A stretch of 64,000 bases of DNA, taken from the NCBI GenBank assembly GCA_022701365.1, contig JAKUHH010000150.1, positions 558,001-622,000 of the forward strand. Reading direction: 5' to 3'. This DNA comes from Mycocentrospora acerina. Lineage: Eukaryota > Ascomycota > Dothideomycetes > Pleosporales. Positions 20,405 to 31,343 of this stretch are shown here, in pieces; position 1 is the first letter of the stretch; every line of letters begins with the position of its first letter. The notes under the pieces are model-generated. The model was not told where the DNA came from, made no database searches, and saw only the letters and a list, made by a program, of their open reading frames with translations. The translations under genes were made by a program, and so were the position numbers.

Positions 20405-20967
20405 TTTGGAGCAGGAGGGAGCAGTGTGGGCTGGTTGTCTACGGCGGGAACAGAGCAGCGTTGTAAAGACGCGTGTGTTGTGAGGGACCCGGGCAGTGTT
20501 GTGCAGACACTTGAGTGTTGTGTTGGTGGTGTGAAGCCGCCTGGGTGTCTGAGACAGGGAGGCCGTGGTTGGGCAAATGGGTTGTCAGGAGCAGCTGCAG
20601 ACGCAGGAGCAGGGGGGGCGCGCTGCAAGGGACATTGTTTGGATGCGCAGCAATATCGCGAGGAAACGGCGGCCTTGACAGGTGAAACGCAGGGCTGTAG
20701 CCTGAGGACGCACCCTGGCGAGAGCTAGGCGGCATGGGGGACGCTTGTGGGCGCCGTGGTTGGCTGGCGGGCGCTGTGCAGCGTTGTGAAGAGACGATGG
20801 ATGCATAGCGCTAGGCCCCACCTGCGGATGCAGATGCGCAATGTTTCTCAGCCATTGACGCTGCGCACACACAAGCACACACGTGTGCACGTGAGGACTT
20901 GCACATCCACACCCATACACACCATACACGCCCATCCACTCCCATCCACACACCCACCCCCCCAGCC
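20405..20967. other. Divergent promoter, J-domain gene / POP1
   Basis: Contains CA/TG-rich sequence just before POP1 (20862-20960), including ACACACGTGTGCAC at 20877-20890, which also occurs downstream of POP1. Open frames here are GC-rich and lack family features, so I do not call genes. Confidence 0.5.
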
Positions 20968-23490
20968 ATGGCCGACCCCTCCAGGAAGAGGAAGCAGCCC
21001 GCCGACGCCAATCCGCACCCAAAACGCCCGCGCTTTCCTCACCGGCCCCAGCACCACATCCCCGCGCAGCCAACCAAGTCGGCCTACCCCGACGGCGAGG
21101 TCAATGTCAGGGCCTTTGTCGCCTCCCACGAGAATGAGATCCGGTCGCTCGAGGGCGCCATGCGCGCTGCGAAGAAGGGCCTGGCGCGCCGCGCGTTCCA
21201 GGACGTCCCGCGCGAACTGCGCAGGAGGACCGCGAGCCACAACCCGCAGCGCGTGCCCAAGCGACTGCGCGTCAGGGCGCGGCAGGAGGCCAAGGAGGAC
21301 AACACCCCCATCACCCGGGGCACAGGCGGGAGCGGCGTCGGCAAGGGGAGGAAGAAGTTTCTGAGGAGCGAGGGCAGAGAGAAGAGCAGGCTGGCCGGCG
21401 AGGCGAGGGCGAAGAGGAGGAGCGAGGAGATCAACGGAAAAAGCAGCGGGCGAGACACCAGCGCCGCCACAGACAGGCACGCGAAAGCCGCCCCGCGCCC
21501 CAAACCAAAGTCGAGGTTTCCAGTGCTGGCCACGCCTGCTACGCCAGCATCACGTTTTCGACGGCGCCAGCGAGACAAGACATGGCTGCCAACACACGTG
21601 TGGCACACAAAGCGCTCGCGCATGACGGATCCCAAAGAACCCCTCTGGCGCTTCGCCATTCCGCTCGCGCCTGCAGTGAAAGCCTATCGCCTTACTCATC
21701 GCGCGGCGTCGCAGCGAGGAGCCGTTGCCTGGGACATGAGTTACATGTCCACAATCAGCCTCGAGGGCGCCGAGTCCAGTATATCTGGGCTTCTAAAAGG
21801 CTTGCATTTCGCCGCTGGGGAACCAGAAGATCCATGGCAAGGGAGAGGAAGGGGCAAAAAGTGGAGGCATGGCACCAGAGTCTGGGAAGGCTGGATATAC
21901 GAACGAGAAGCGAAGCCTCTGAAAATGATGGCTCGTGTCGCCGTTATTTGGTGTGCACCTGGTACAGACGATTCTAAGAAAAAGGTGCTCGTTCGCGTGC
22001 ATCCCGGCGCTTTCCTCCAACTCTGGAATGAGATTGTCAGGATTGCCAAAGTGCAGAGACCCGCTGTGACTGTTCAGGACCTCCGGTTCGAGATTGGTTC
22101 TATTGAGATAGTTGGACCTGCAGCAGCTGAGGCCCTTTGCTCTGTACTTTTCCCCGTCGCCTCTACTGACGCAGCTTCTGATACGCCTCATTCGCTATGG
22201 TCTACGCTTGCTCCCGTGACAGATGTCAGTTCTCTACCAGCAGGCGCATTGTTGGCATTCGATATTTCAGACCCCCGCCTGCGCGATCCGCCGGCAGGCA
22301 GTCAAATATCACAAGATGAACAATCGCTCGAGTCTCTGACCGAAACGCTGGCACAGTGGCCGATCGACAACACGCAAACCGCATCTTCGATATTCAACCG
22401 CAGCTCCCGCCTAGCTGCGGCACGTCTCATGCCTTCCCAAAAATCTATCAACCACCGCAAAGGTGCGGAAACACTGGGCGGGTACCCAGAAGCCAGGCCA
22501 AGTGACCCTCAAATTCCAATGCTCTTATTTGTTTCGCGCGAGAGCAAGTCGTGGACCATTTTGCTTCCTTGGAAATGTGTTCTACCGGTATGGCGAGGCA
22601 TCATGCGCTACCCAGTGTCTACTGGCGGGAATCCAAGATTCGGCGGTTTGAAAGAGAGACGTCAGGTCGATTTTGAGCGATCAGTGCCTAGTTTTCCGTA
22701 TGACTACCCTGGCACCGATGCTGGCTGGGCATGGGAAACGCGGCAACGTGAAGCGAGGAATCATGAGTGGACAAAGCGCCCGAGAGGGAAGAGAATTGAG
22801 TGGTCTACTATCGACCTTGGTGGCGGCAGGAAGGGTGAAGTTGGCGATCCATGGGCTTGCGACTGGGAGAGATTACTGTCGCAGTCTGATGAGACCCCCA
22901 AGTCACGAAAAGAGTCTGAGGAACCGCATTCTGCTTTCCGGCAACTCTCGTCTCAGCAGATGTCTGCCTTGGTCATGGGGGCTTCTTCGCCTTCCGACCA
23001 TCTCCAGTCTCCATGCTTGTTCACTGTCAAGATCACAATGATACAGCGTGGCACAACTGCAGACTGCGCTCGTGTCTACCGGCTCCCAACAAACAACGTA
23101 GAGCTACGAAATAAGTGGCTCGCTCTTTTGTCGGGCCCCAAGTGCTCCTCAAGAACAAGCGGAGGTGCAAAGAGACAGGCTCGAATCGCCAGCAGCGCCT
23201 CAGAGCATGTAAAACGCAGAGATTTAGCAAATCGACTGTTGCAGCCGGCCGAAGCCGGAGAAGATGAGTATCCTCTAGTGCCCGAGGAAGAAGACCTCGT
23301 TGGATTCGTCACAACAGGAAACTACAACCTGGCTGAGGGCACCTCGACTGCTGTAGCAAACTTTGCGCTGCGCAGAGTAGTGGCTGGCAACGAGTGGGAC
23401 GGGCAAGCGGGCCAAAAGGAGGGGCATGTGTGTATTGTGCGAGAGCCTGGCCGGAACATTGGAAGGCTGGCGACTTGGGAGGTTGTGTGA
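20968..23490 (+). CDS. POP1: RNase P / RNase MRP subunit Pop1
   Basis: Largest protein of RNase P and RNase MRP, needed for 5' maturation of tRNA and for rRNA processing in the nucleus. 840 residues, one exon; I start at MADPSRKRKQ, the first ATG of the frame. The N-terminal POP1 domain shows VRAFVASHENEIRSLEGAM and the signature RRRTASHNPQRVPKRLR, followed by a strongly basic stretch and WLPTHVWHTKRSRM. A POPLD-like region lies around PMLLFVSRESKSWTILLPWK and SFPYDYPGTDAGW (residues about 510-600). The C-terminus holds LVGFVTTGNYNLAEGTSTAVANF. Identity is certain by signature. It lies 351 bases upstream of the SAGA subunit gene on the same strand. Confidence 0.95.
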   Translation: MADPSRKRKQPADANPHPKRPRFPHRPQHHIPAQPTKSAYPDGEVNVRAFVASHENEIRSLEGAMRAAKKGLARRAFQDVPRELRRRTASHNPQRVPKRLRVRARQEAKEDNTPITRGTGGSGVGKGRKKFLRSEGREKSRLAGEARAKRRSEEINGKSSGRDTSAATDRHAKAAPRPKPKSRFPVLATPATPASRFRRRQRDKTWLPTHVWHTKRSRMTDPKEPLWRFAIPLAPAVKAYRLTHRAASQRGAVAWDMSYMSTISLEGAESSISGLLKGLHFAAGEPEDPWQGRGRGKKWRHGTRVWEGWIYEREAKPLKMMARVAVIWCAPGTDDSKKKVLVRVHPGAFLQLWNEIVRIAKVQRPAVTVQDLRFEIGSIEIVGPAAAEALCSVLFPVASTDAASDTPHSLWSTLAPVTDVSSLPAGALLAFDISDPRLRDPPAGSQISQDEQSLESLTETLAQWPIDNTQTASSIFNRSSRLAAARLMPSQKSINHRKGAETLGGYPEARPSDPQIPMLLFVSRESKSWTILLPWKCVLPVWRGIMRYPVSTGGNPRFGGLKERRQVDFERSVPSFPYDYPGTDAGWAWETRQREARNHEWTKRPRGKRIEWSTIDLGGGRKGEVGDPWACDWERLLSQSDETPKSRKESEEPHSAFRQLSSQQMSALVMGASSPSDHLQSPCLFTVKITMIQRGTTADCARVYRLPTNNVELRNKWLALLSGPKCSSRTSGGAKRQARIASSASEHVKRRDLANRLLQPAEAGEDEYPLVPEEEDLVGFVTTGNYNLAEGTSTAVANFALRRVVAGNEWDGQAGQKEGHVCIVREPGRNIGRLATWEVV

Positions 23491-23841
23491 GGGCTGTTCT
23501 AGACAGGTACAAACACACACATGGAGGCAAATACGAATACACACGTGTGCACATTTACGTGTAAACATGGGTGTATATATGGACATGAACAAATACACAC
23601 ATGTAGGCATGTACACACAGTACATATACTCCCAAGCACGAGCAGTTTCAAGCTGTTCACCTGTGACGAACACATGCTCCATACCGAACATGCGCCCTGC
23701 GGCGGCGTGTGGGGTGGCGCATTAGCTCTGGTGCTAGCAGGGGTCTACCCGGCCTCGATGAAATTGCGCTAACGTCTCAGAGAAGGCTGTCTGCGCATCC
23801 TCAACACGAACGTCTGCATCTCCTCCTCGCGACTCGGCAGC
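23491..23841. other. POP1 3' region with CA/TG-rich sequence
   Basis: Purine-pyrimidine alternating sequence (ACACACATG, ACACACGTGTGCAC at 23539-23552, GTATATATGGACATG, CACACATGTAGG). Serves as the POP1 3' end and the promoter of the next gene. No gene seen. Confidence 0.5.
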
Positions 23842-25134
23842 ATGTCTGAGGACCCGCCAGCAGCCGACCAGGGCGAGGGCCCAGAGTCCGCTGTCGACTT
23901 CTCGCCAGAGGCGCTGGAAGAACTGGTATGGCCTGCCCACGCGACCCGCGAGCTTGCACGCTCGCCAGCTGCCACTGCCACTGCCACTGCTAAGCTCACC
24001 TGCGACGTGTAGACCAAAGACGTTCTCGACAACCTGCTCACCAACATTGTCGCCAGCACCGTGCTGGCATGCCACCGCTCCGAGAAGCTGCTCCGCATGC
24101 AGTCGGCCGCCACGCAGGCCGAGTCCATCGCCCTCTCCCACCTCGAGCCCGTATCGCAGAAGCAGGCCTCGGCGAGCCAGCCCTCAATTCCCGCTGCCGA
24201 CACGCCCGCTGCAAAGTACGAGAATGGGCGCGTGTTCCTCAAAGGCAACCCGCTCAAGACGACGCCCGAGATCATTTGTCCGCACTGCAAGCTACCGCGG
24301 CTAATGTATCCCATCACCGGTAAGGGGATGCAGAGCCCAGACCTGACCAAGGAGTACTGCATGCTGTATCCGTGGGTGCAGCGATCCGGGCACGATGTCT
24401 ACGGCAACCCGTTCCCCACCGACATGGCCAAGAGCAAGAAGGAGCGGGAGCTTATTAAGCAGCAGCAGAAGAACGCCGAGAAGGAGAGCGTGGGCACACC
24501 AGGATCGCAGGATACAGACATGGCCGGTGGCGAGAAGGAGATCAAGCTCAACACTGGCGGGAAACCAGCTTCCTACATCCCATGGCACACATGTCCAAAC
24601 TGCAAGCGCAGTCTACTCATCACACGCTTTGCGCAGCATCTCGAGAAATGTCTGGGAATCAGTGGCCGACAAAGCTCGCGCAACGCAATGGCAAAACTTG
24701 CCGGCCATAACGGCACTGGCTCGGGCCTCGGCAACACGCCACTAGGAAGCCGCATGGGCACACCAGCTCCCAACTCTCAAGACACGTCGCTCCTAAAGTC
24801 CAAGTCAAAAGGCATAAGTCCCATCAAGAGGTTTAGCAGCCAACATGACGATGACGATGATCTTGACGACACTCCCGAGCGCAGAAAAAAGAAGCGATCA
24901 TCGTACGTCAAGAAAGCGGATCGTGATAGGCCAAGCGGTGGGACACTGAAGGTCAAGCTCAAAACCGGCAGACCAGAGCTCGAAAGGAAGGTCAGCGAGT
25001 CAAGCGAGAGGAGTGACGGCAAGAGAGATAGAGAGGATGACGGCGATGACCGACCACTGAAGAAGAAAATCAAACTCAGCCTGGGTAAGGGCGACAGGAG
25101 GATGACCAGCGAGAGCGTAGAGCCTGGGGACTAG
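23842..25134 (+). CDS. SGF11: SAGA complex subunit Sgf11-like (deubiquitinase module)
   Basis: Predicted subunit of the SAGA histone H2B deubiquitinating module. Exons 23842-23925 and 24013-25134 give 401 residues. An N-terminal helix (TKDVLDNLLTNIVASTVLACHRSEKLLR) fits the Sgf11 part that packs against the other module subunits. A first CPHCKLPRLMYP element is followed at about residues 220-260 by the Sgf11 zinc finger CPNCKRSLLITRFAQHLEKC and GISGRQSSRNAMAKL. The tail is a long disordered region of acidic (HDDDDDLDD) and Lys/Arg-rich nuclear-localisation-like blocks (RRKKKRSS, KKKIKLSLGKG). Yeast Sgf11 is only about 100 residues, so most of this protein is extension. Family call is good; the ataxin-7/Sgf73-like family is the main alternative. 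Confidence 0.82.
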
Positions 25135-25599
25135 AGCAAGACTGGTGAAGCCGCTCTGTCGGTCGGACAGAAGAGGACATGTGGATGTAACTGTACTATG
25201 ATCATGGCATGGGAGGCGTTTTTGCATTTCAACGGACGGGACGGATAATACCACAACGGATGGAGCGGACTTGAGGCGTTTTTTTGGAACTTGTTCGTTT
25301 TTCTTCAAGACTGGTATCGTTGACAAGGCTCGAAGGTGTATATTTATCACACCTTGTTGTGGGGATTGAAAAGTAGATGTATTCAATGATTGGTCATCTA
25401 TTGAATAATGCCATCTTCTTTTTTTTGGATCGATTGTGATTACATTTTTGGAGGGTTTACTCGCTACTGACGTACTTAAAGCGGACGAATCCACTTCAAT
25501 AAATGGCCAAAGACGATAATGGGTTTTGAAAGAAAATGGATGTACTCATCCAAATTTAAGTATATGTTTTATAGAATTCTACGTAATCCCATGAAACAA
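25135..25599. other. SGF11-like 3' region up to tRNA-Val
   Basis: AT-rich with T runs (GGCGTTTTTTTGG, TTCTTTTTTTTGG), likely 3' UTR and polyadenylation signals. No gene seen. Confidence 0.5.
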
Positions 25600-25687
25600 G
25601 GCTCGTTGGTGTAGTTGGTTATCACGTCAGTCTAACATTCAAACGTTAGTACACTGAAGGTCCTGAGTTCAAGCCTCAGACAAGTCA
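25600..25687 (+). tRNA. tRNA-Val (anticodon AAC) with a 14-nt intron
   Basis: Acceptor stem GGCTCGT/ACAAGTC with one mismatch, D-arm TGTAGTTGGTTATCA (A-box), anticodon stem TCAGT/ACTGA, loop CTAACAC with anticodon AAC at 25634-25636, and T-arm CTGAG-TTCAAGC-CTCAG (B-box). The intron is 25638-25651, just after position 37, the standard site. A T-run (CTTCTTTTTT) follows as the Pol III terminator. The core matches fungal tRNA-Val(AAC) as I recall it. Confidence 0.88.
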
Positions 25688-28600
25688 CTTCTTTTTTGCT
25701 CTTTCGACAATCTCAATTCCTTCCAATATGGTAGTCAATTGAACACTTTTTTGTCGCTTGAGTCTGTCTTTTAGTTTTGCGCAGCGATTTTTATTCAGTA
25801 TTGACTACTCCTTTGTCGTCCTATCTTCCCATCAATGGAATCGACGGTTTTTTTGCATGGCATTTCCTCAAAGTGGGTACCAAGTCTTACGTATGCGTTG
25901 TGTTTGCCATGTTCTTTGGCCTTCACTTATTTACGTGTCTTTCAATGGCATCCTTGGGAAATGTTTGTCATTTTCGTTTTATTATCCTCTTGTCAGTTAG
26001 TTTGACTATCAAGCAACTCTCTCCCACGCCGCACCTTGGGAAACAACATAAAGGCTCTATTACAACCTCCCCATTCGAAATGATGCAGCCTCCTCTATGC
26101 AATGAAGAGATCTTCTTCGGTGTATGTGAGAGAATCACCTTGTAAGTAGTCAAGCATGCCTTTTTTCAGATTTCCGTCCATTATCGTCAGACTCGTTCGT
26201 AGCGGCAACTTTCTTCAACGCCGTACTCGTAGCAGAGTCCCCATACGTCGCTGCAACATTTAATGTGAAGTATATTCGGATATCAGGTTACAAGCAGTTA
26301 TCGGTGCTATTTGCGTATATCAGAGACTGCTTGGGCGGCGGCGGCGGCGGCAGCAGCATCATCAGTATCACTCGCTTCAACGCCGCGTACTTCAAGGATG
26401 ACAACACTGTGCTCTTCTATCTTAATGACGATGCAGTTCCTTCGAATAGAAGTATCGTAACATTCATCAGCGTGCATGCGTATGGCGAAAGTGCCTTCTG
26501 ATCTTCTTTTCAATATCTTCATTCTTCCGAATCAGAACAAACAGCACGATGGGCGAATGTACAGTTGCCACCTGGAGAGTACACTGGCAAGTAGGGAGCC
26601 TGCCAATGCTAGCAACGGGTTCACATACTACAGGAAGCTAGGGCCTACATTGGCAGGGAGTTTGGATTTGCAGGAGTCTTGTCTCATGAGCGCATTTGCG
26701 CACATTTCTCATCAGTTTCTTCATGATGAAGGAGTTTATCGTTTTGGTACAATTCTCCCACCTCACCCACTGCCGTCGCAAGTGCAGTTTTCCTCGGCAT
26801 GCTCATTAGGTTGCGCGGAATAGATAGCAGGACGCGCTTGTTTTTTATTTCACATACTCAAGGTTAGCGGCTACCACGCATCGGAGCCCGATTGCCTCAA
26901 TATATGGACAGAAAACGACATCTAGGCTCATTCGATAGGACAAATTTACACGGGAGAGTGAATTTTCCGCATGCAGCTAAAGATTGCTGCGTTTATTTGG
27001 TACAGCGGTAGCGAACACGGAAAAGCCGAGGAAGGAAAAGCCTGTCCATGGGTATAATAACTACCTATACGAATAGATTTGGATAGCTCGATTAGAAATA
27101 TCGGAGAAATTTTTAGCGGCTCTTTTGCAATATGGCTAGTATACGGGCTTTCTATACGAGCTTTCTTCCCCGCAGGACCCCCTATTCAGCCCGTGGTCCA
27201 AGTGTTTGGTCTTCTCGCCATGGGAATCGCCGCTTCTGCAGCTATCTATCGTCTATCAAGGCCCGAATTTTGCTGCAAGATGCATTCTAAGTTTTAGTAA
27301 GGTCGCTACGACCGCATTGTCCGTGTTATTCAATGTGCGGTTCAGCTTGTCATGCATTGCAGCTATTGTTATTGGAATTGCGATCATCGCCATCCAGCAA
27401 ATGCTGACAATTGCAATCACATTCATTGTCATCATAGGGGCTGTGATAAGCTGTATTTCCGGTATGCGTGATTGCGACGGGCTGATGCTAAAGAAAGTGG
27501 GAACCTAATGCGCAGGAGATGTTTCAAGCACGTGAACTTTACGTTGCTCGACACTCCGTACCCATCGGTTGTTTCAACCCGAGATTCCTGAGAAACCTTA
27601 ATTCAACATTAGAGTGGATAAGAGAATAGCTAGGATTGAGGACGAGGACGCCGAGTTCATGCAGGAAGCTCAGGACGAAGTGTCAACGGTTCATTTACTG
27701 CTTTCCAACCAGAACAGAGATGGGGTAATTGAGACTTCCACACGGTGGGGTAAGGCAGTTAGTTCAATTGAACAGCTCAATCATGCATTGGTACTACGAG
27801 TGCAATACAATACTGAATGCAGGCCAGTGACATTTTCCAACTAAAGTGTGTTTTCATTGAGTTCTGTGTTGCTGCAACCAATTACTTCAGGCAAATACAA
27901 GTAGAGGTTATTTGAAAGTAGTACCAACATTTTCAAGTCGAAAAGACTTTACTCCTTCCGCTTATATTGAAAGAATACATTATTGTTATTGAACAACAGT
28001 GTCAGAAGTTCGTACTCGCTTGATGTCTTCAGCTTTTACTTGAAAACACATGTCGAACTTCTCTTCTAGTACGAGTGTTCAATCGCATGAGGTCGGTGGT
28101 GTGGGATCCCTCCCCCCCCCTTATCCGTTGCTTTTTCTACATGACATCAACAACAAATCGCACGCGCAATAGAAATCGTCCTAGTGTTAACTTTGAGCTG
28201 TTGAAGACTTCTGATTTTAAGAGAATAACAGAGATGCAAAGTTGTTGTTGTGATCGTTGTGAGATGGTAATGACTCAACTCTGCCGTCATGATGTCAATT
28301 TCCACGTTGATGATTTTGTGTAACTATCTACAGAACAAGTTGGGCGCATCATTCTCCTGAGTTAGTTTGTGCAAGCCACACCAACAATTCATTCTTGACA
28401 GCGACAGTCGCACAGATATCTCCGATAGCCTGGCACCTTATTTGAAGGTTCTGGACAAGGAAATGAGGCCAAGGGCGGGTGGGAGATGAACCCCATGTTT
28501 GTGTCAGCCTGAGGCTGGCGTGGAACCCGTTTAACGATGCACGTTGTTGTTTTCTGTTGAGTGTTGATATTTTCCAACGCTACTGTAGCAAAAGTGGTGC

Positions 28601-29640
28601 TGTCAAATTATCGTCTGCAGCGGACCGTTGGTAATAGTAATTAGCAGCGTCGAGAGGTAGGTGTGGCACCAAACCATACGCTCGCTCGACGTCAGTACGT
28701 TTGCTGGAAACCTTGTTTGTTGTTGCAATCTAGAACCTCGGATGTGACACGTCCTTCATGTTTACGAAGACAAACAACAAGAACCGCGAAGGATTCTGCA
28801 TTATGACAACATTCGAGGGTTTTCTGACAGGTGGTGAGACAATGTTCATAGGATGACCAGGTTTTTCTGGACCCCTGTCCTTGCAACCGAAATTTAGAAG
28901 TGGCAGGGATATGCGGGTGAGCCACAGCTACGTCACTGGACTGACCGCTTTTAGAAAGTTTGTGGATGTGGTGGTGAAAAGCGCGGATCATGATGTGATA
29001 TCATTATTGCATGCGTCAAGAAGATCAGAGGAGGTAGGGGTGGAGGGTAGCGGTTGGCACGATAACGACAAGACGCGCAACGGGTGGTCGCTTATGACAC
29101 TTTCGCGGACGATCTATTCGGAAGACTTTCTCATCGCTGGTGGACATCATGATTGAGAGAGAAGTTTGCAATGTTCCAGCCACATCATTTGCTGGAGCGA
29201 CCACAAGGGTATCTTGTGCTGAAAAGATGACGCAAAGATGTGGCGCCTGGAGACCAGATGCGGGAACAACAAGGATGCACCATGCAGGATGACACTCCAA
29301 AAGGATATTTTTCGAGGATCGTTGCCCGTTGCAGATGCACGGCCTGATCAGACAACAGGTTTCTCGATGGCAGCTGCAATCACGAGAGAAATTGCGATGC
29401 AGGGTGCGTGCGAGGTGCCGAGTTGGGGCACACAGGGAAGGTTGGGGCGGTGACGTAGGGCAGGTGAAGAGACCAGGGCTGCTTTATAAGTGAAAGCGCG
29501 AGCTCTCTGTTATTGACCATTATCAACAACAACCAACTTCTTCCCTACTACAACAACCACAATCGAAACCGGCAAAAGCCAGCAAATCTCCTCACGAACA
29601 AACTCTTCAACCACAAAAGTCAACCTTCACAACCGCAAAC
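25688..29640. other. Sparse region, about 4 kb
   Basis: No gene I can support. A possible fragment of a membrane protein lies at 27079-27508: VYGLSIRAFFP and VFGLLAMGIAASAAIYRLSR in one frame, then hydrophobic stretches CIAAIVIGIAIIAIQ and IAITFIVIIGAVISC in another. A short charged ORF follows at 27614-27844. These could be exons of a small or decayed gene, but no start or splice pattern convinces me. A GGC/AGC run occurs at 26334-26356 and a C10 run near 28113. Confidence 0.4.
29482..29490 (+). promoter_or_regulatory. TATA-like box of the small peptide gene
   Basis: CTTTATAAG lies about 155 bases before the ATG at 29641. It is followed by a leader built of CAACAACAACC, CTACTACAACAACC and CACAACCG blocks, unstructured and A/C-rich, as in strongly expressed fungal genes. 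Confidence 0.55.
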
Positions 29641-29899
29641 ATGGGTGCCGTAGTATCATGCGTACGTTTTCTACCTATAAGACAATCATTCTTACATATC
29701 CCGCTAACAACAACCACAGATCAAGTCCATCTTCCGCACGATCGGCAACTGCATCATGGCGATTGTTAACGCCATCGCCGCTGGTCTGAAAGCGATCATC
29801 AACGCCATCGTCTCCCTCTTCGGCATCATCATCAGCTGCCTCACTTGCGGACGCGGCGGCGGTGGCCGACGAAGGACCACGCATACTAGCAGAGTCTAG
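29641..29899 (+). CDS. 66-aa conserved-type small protein with myristoylation-like N-terminus
   Basis: Exons 29641-29661 (MGAVVSC, exactly seven codons, phase 0) and 29720-29899, with a 58-nt GTACGT...CAG intron carrying a CTAAC branch. The start MGAVVSC fits the N-myristoylation consensus (Gly2, Ser6), with Cys7 available for palmitoylation. Residues 8-51 form one amphipathic to hydrophobic helix region rich in Ile, Ala and Asn (IFRTIGNCIMAIVNAIAAGL, IINAIVSLFGIIISCL) ending in CLTCGRGGGGRRR. The tail is basic. I recall similar short predicted proteins in other ascomycetes, without known function. Membrane association is inference. The strong promoter and leader suggest high expression. Confidence 0.8.
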
Positions 29900-30358
29900 T
29901 AGGCTTTCCGTTTCTGACGCGCTGTTGACACGAATGTGTCAGACAGAAAGTTGGAGCGGAACCTGAGACGTTTTGAATGGAGAGGATACGACGATAATTA
30001 TACCACTTTGAGACTAGACGAGGCGAGGAGTAATGCGGGGTTTCCTATATTATATACCACTGAGCGACAGAGGGTGAAGACCTATGAATAGCGACGAGGA
30101 TGGAAGTGGAAGTTCTTGATACCCACAGCTTTTTGAATGAAACGAACTTAAACATTATATTTGTCTTGTGTCCCGTGTGACTAGTTCATTGAATTCGTTC
30201 TTAACAATGTGGGTTCTGTTTTCAACATCGCTTTCATTATGGTCAGAAGAAAAGACTGTTTCGCAGGACCTGCCACTTTTCATGATTTTGGCCATCTTCA
30301 TGTTAATAGGATTTCGTATCTTTCAGAATGCCGAACGATTTGCGGAGGGTCGTTACCA
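29900..30358. other. Convergent 3' region
   Basis: Between the small peptide gene and the HotDog gene, which converge. AT-rich with short unrecognised ORFs only. Confidence 0.5.
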
Positions 30359-31343
30359 TTATTGAATACGCTCAAACACCTCTCCTATCGTTGGACCATT
30401 TACGGAAAATGTTCCCTTCGCCTTAACGCACAGGTTCCCTTTGACACTCTCCAGCGTAGCAACAATCTCAGAGCTCTGCTTCGGCTCTGGAACAGCCTTC
30501 TTTGTCATATCCTTCTGCGGCGACAGCCATGACAACCACGACTTTGTGGGTTCTGCTTCAGGCTCTGGGAGAGGCTCAGTTTGCGGTAGATTCGGTCTCG
30601 AAAACGACGCGCGCAGGATGTAGAAGTCGAGGCTGTATGTAGGCTTTGCGTATGTTACACTAAGGGAGGTAGGACGGTGGATAGGTTCTGCGCGATTGCC
30701 TCAGTACTCGCATTCAAGTCGTCAAAGATATGGTCTTGGGGGAAAAAATCTGGATTATGCACACACCTATGGATCCATTGGGGCCTCTAACCATCCTTGC
30801 CATGACTTCCTCGAAAATCGTAGCAATAGCCCCTCCATGCGCAACACCTGGCCATCCCGACATGCCCCCACCAATCCACACCACAGCCACCATCTCCCTT
30901 GTCTCCGCATTCCAGAATGCCCGCTGTACGCCTAGTCCTCTCGTCCCGCTCATAGTCTTCAGCAAACTCCCCCTCTCGTCCTGCGCAAGATCCACCTCCA
31001 TCCATCCCTTGTCATACACCTTTTTGCTTCTTGGTCCAGCTAAATTAAACGACTGCTTCCGCAGCGACTGCACAATCTCGAGCTTATCAATGTCCTGGCC
31101 CAACGACTCTAGTATAAGTTCGTCTTCGTGCGACCCAGGGAGTGGTAGACCAAGGGGTGCAGCAAAGTTGCGGGCTGCTAGGCCTGTGGTTATGCCTAGG
31201 GCGAGGATGCTGGCATACCAGAGGTAAGACCAGCGAATGCGGGACTCGAGAGGGAGCTCAAGGGTGGCATGTTTAGAGGATGTGCGGGGGTGAAATGTGG
31301 GCCTGAAGGGCGTGCGGTGGAGGAAGTGGCGTATGCGGAACAT
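30359..31343 (-). CDS. Mitochondrial HotDog-fold thioesterase-superfamily protein
   Basis: 301 residues from exons 31343-30767 and 30687-30359; the intron joins SIE to PIHRPTSLSVTYAKPTY in frame. The N-terminus (MFRIRHFLHRTPFRPTFHPR) is Arg/Phe-rich without acids, a mitochondrial presequence. A hydrophobic segment follows at about 41-58 (YLWYASILALGITTGLAA). The HotDog core contains GWPGVAHGGAIATIFEEVMAR, the PaaI/4HBT-like helix with its HGG motif, then VTYAKPTYSLDFYILRA. The C-terminus has ATLESVKGNLCVKAKGTFSVN. This resembles the fungal UPF0644/Fmp10-type group of mitochondrial proteins; the substrate is unknown. Confidence 0.85.
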
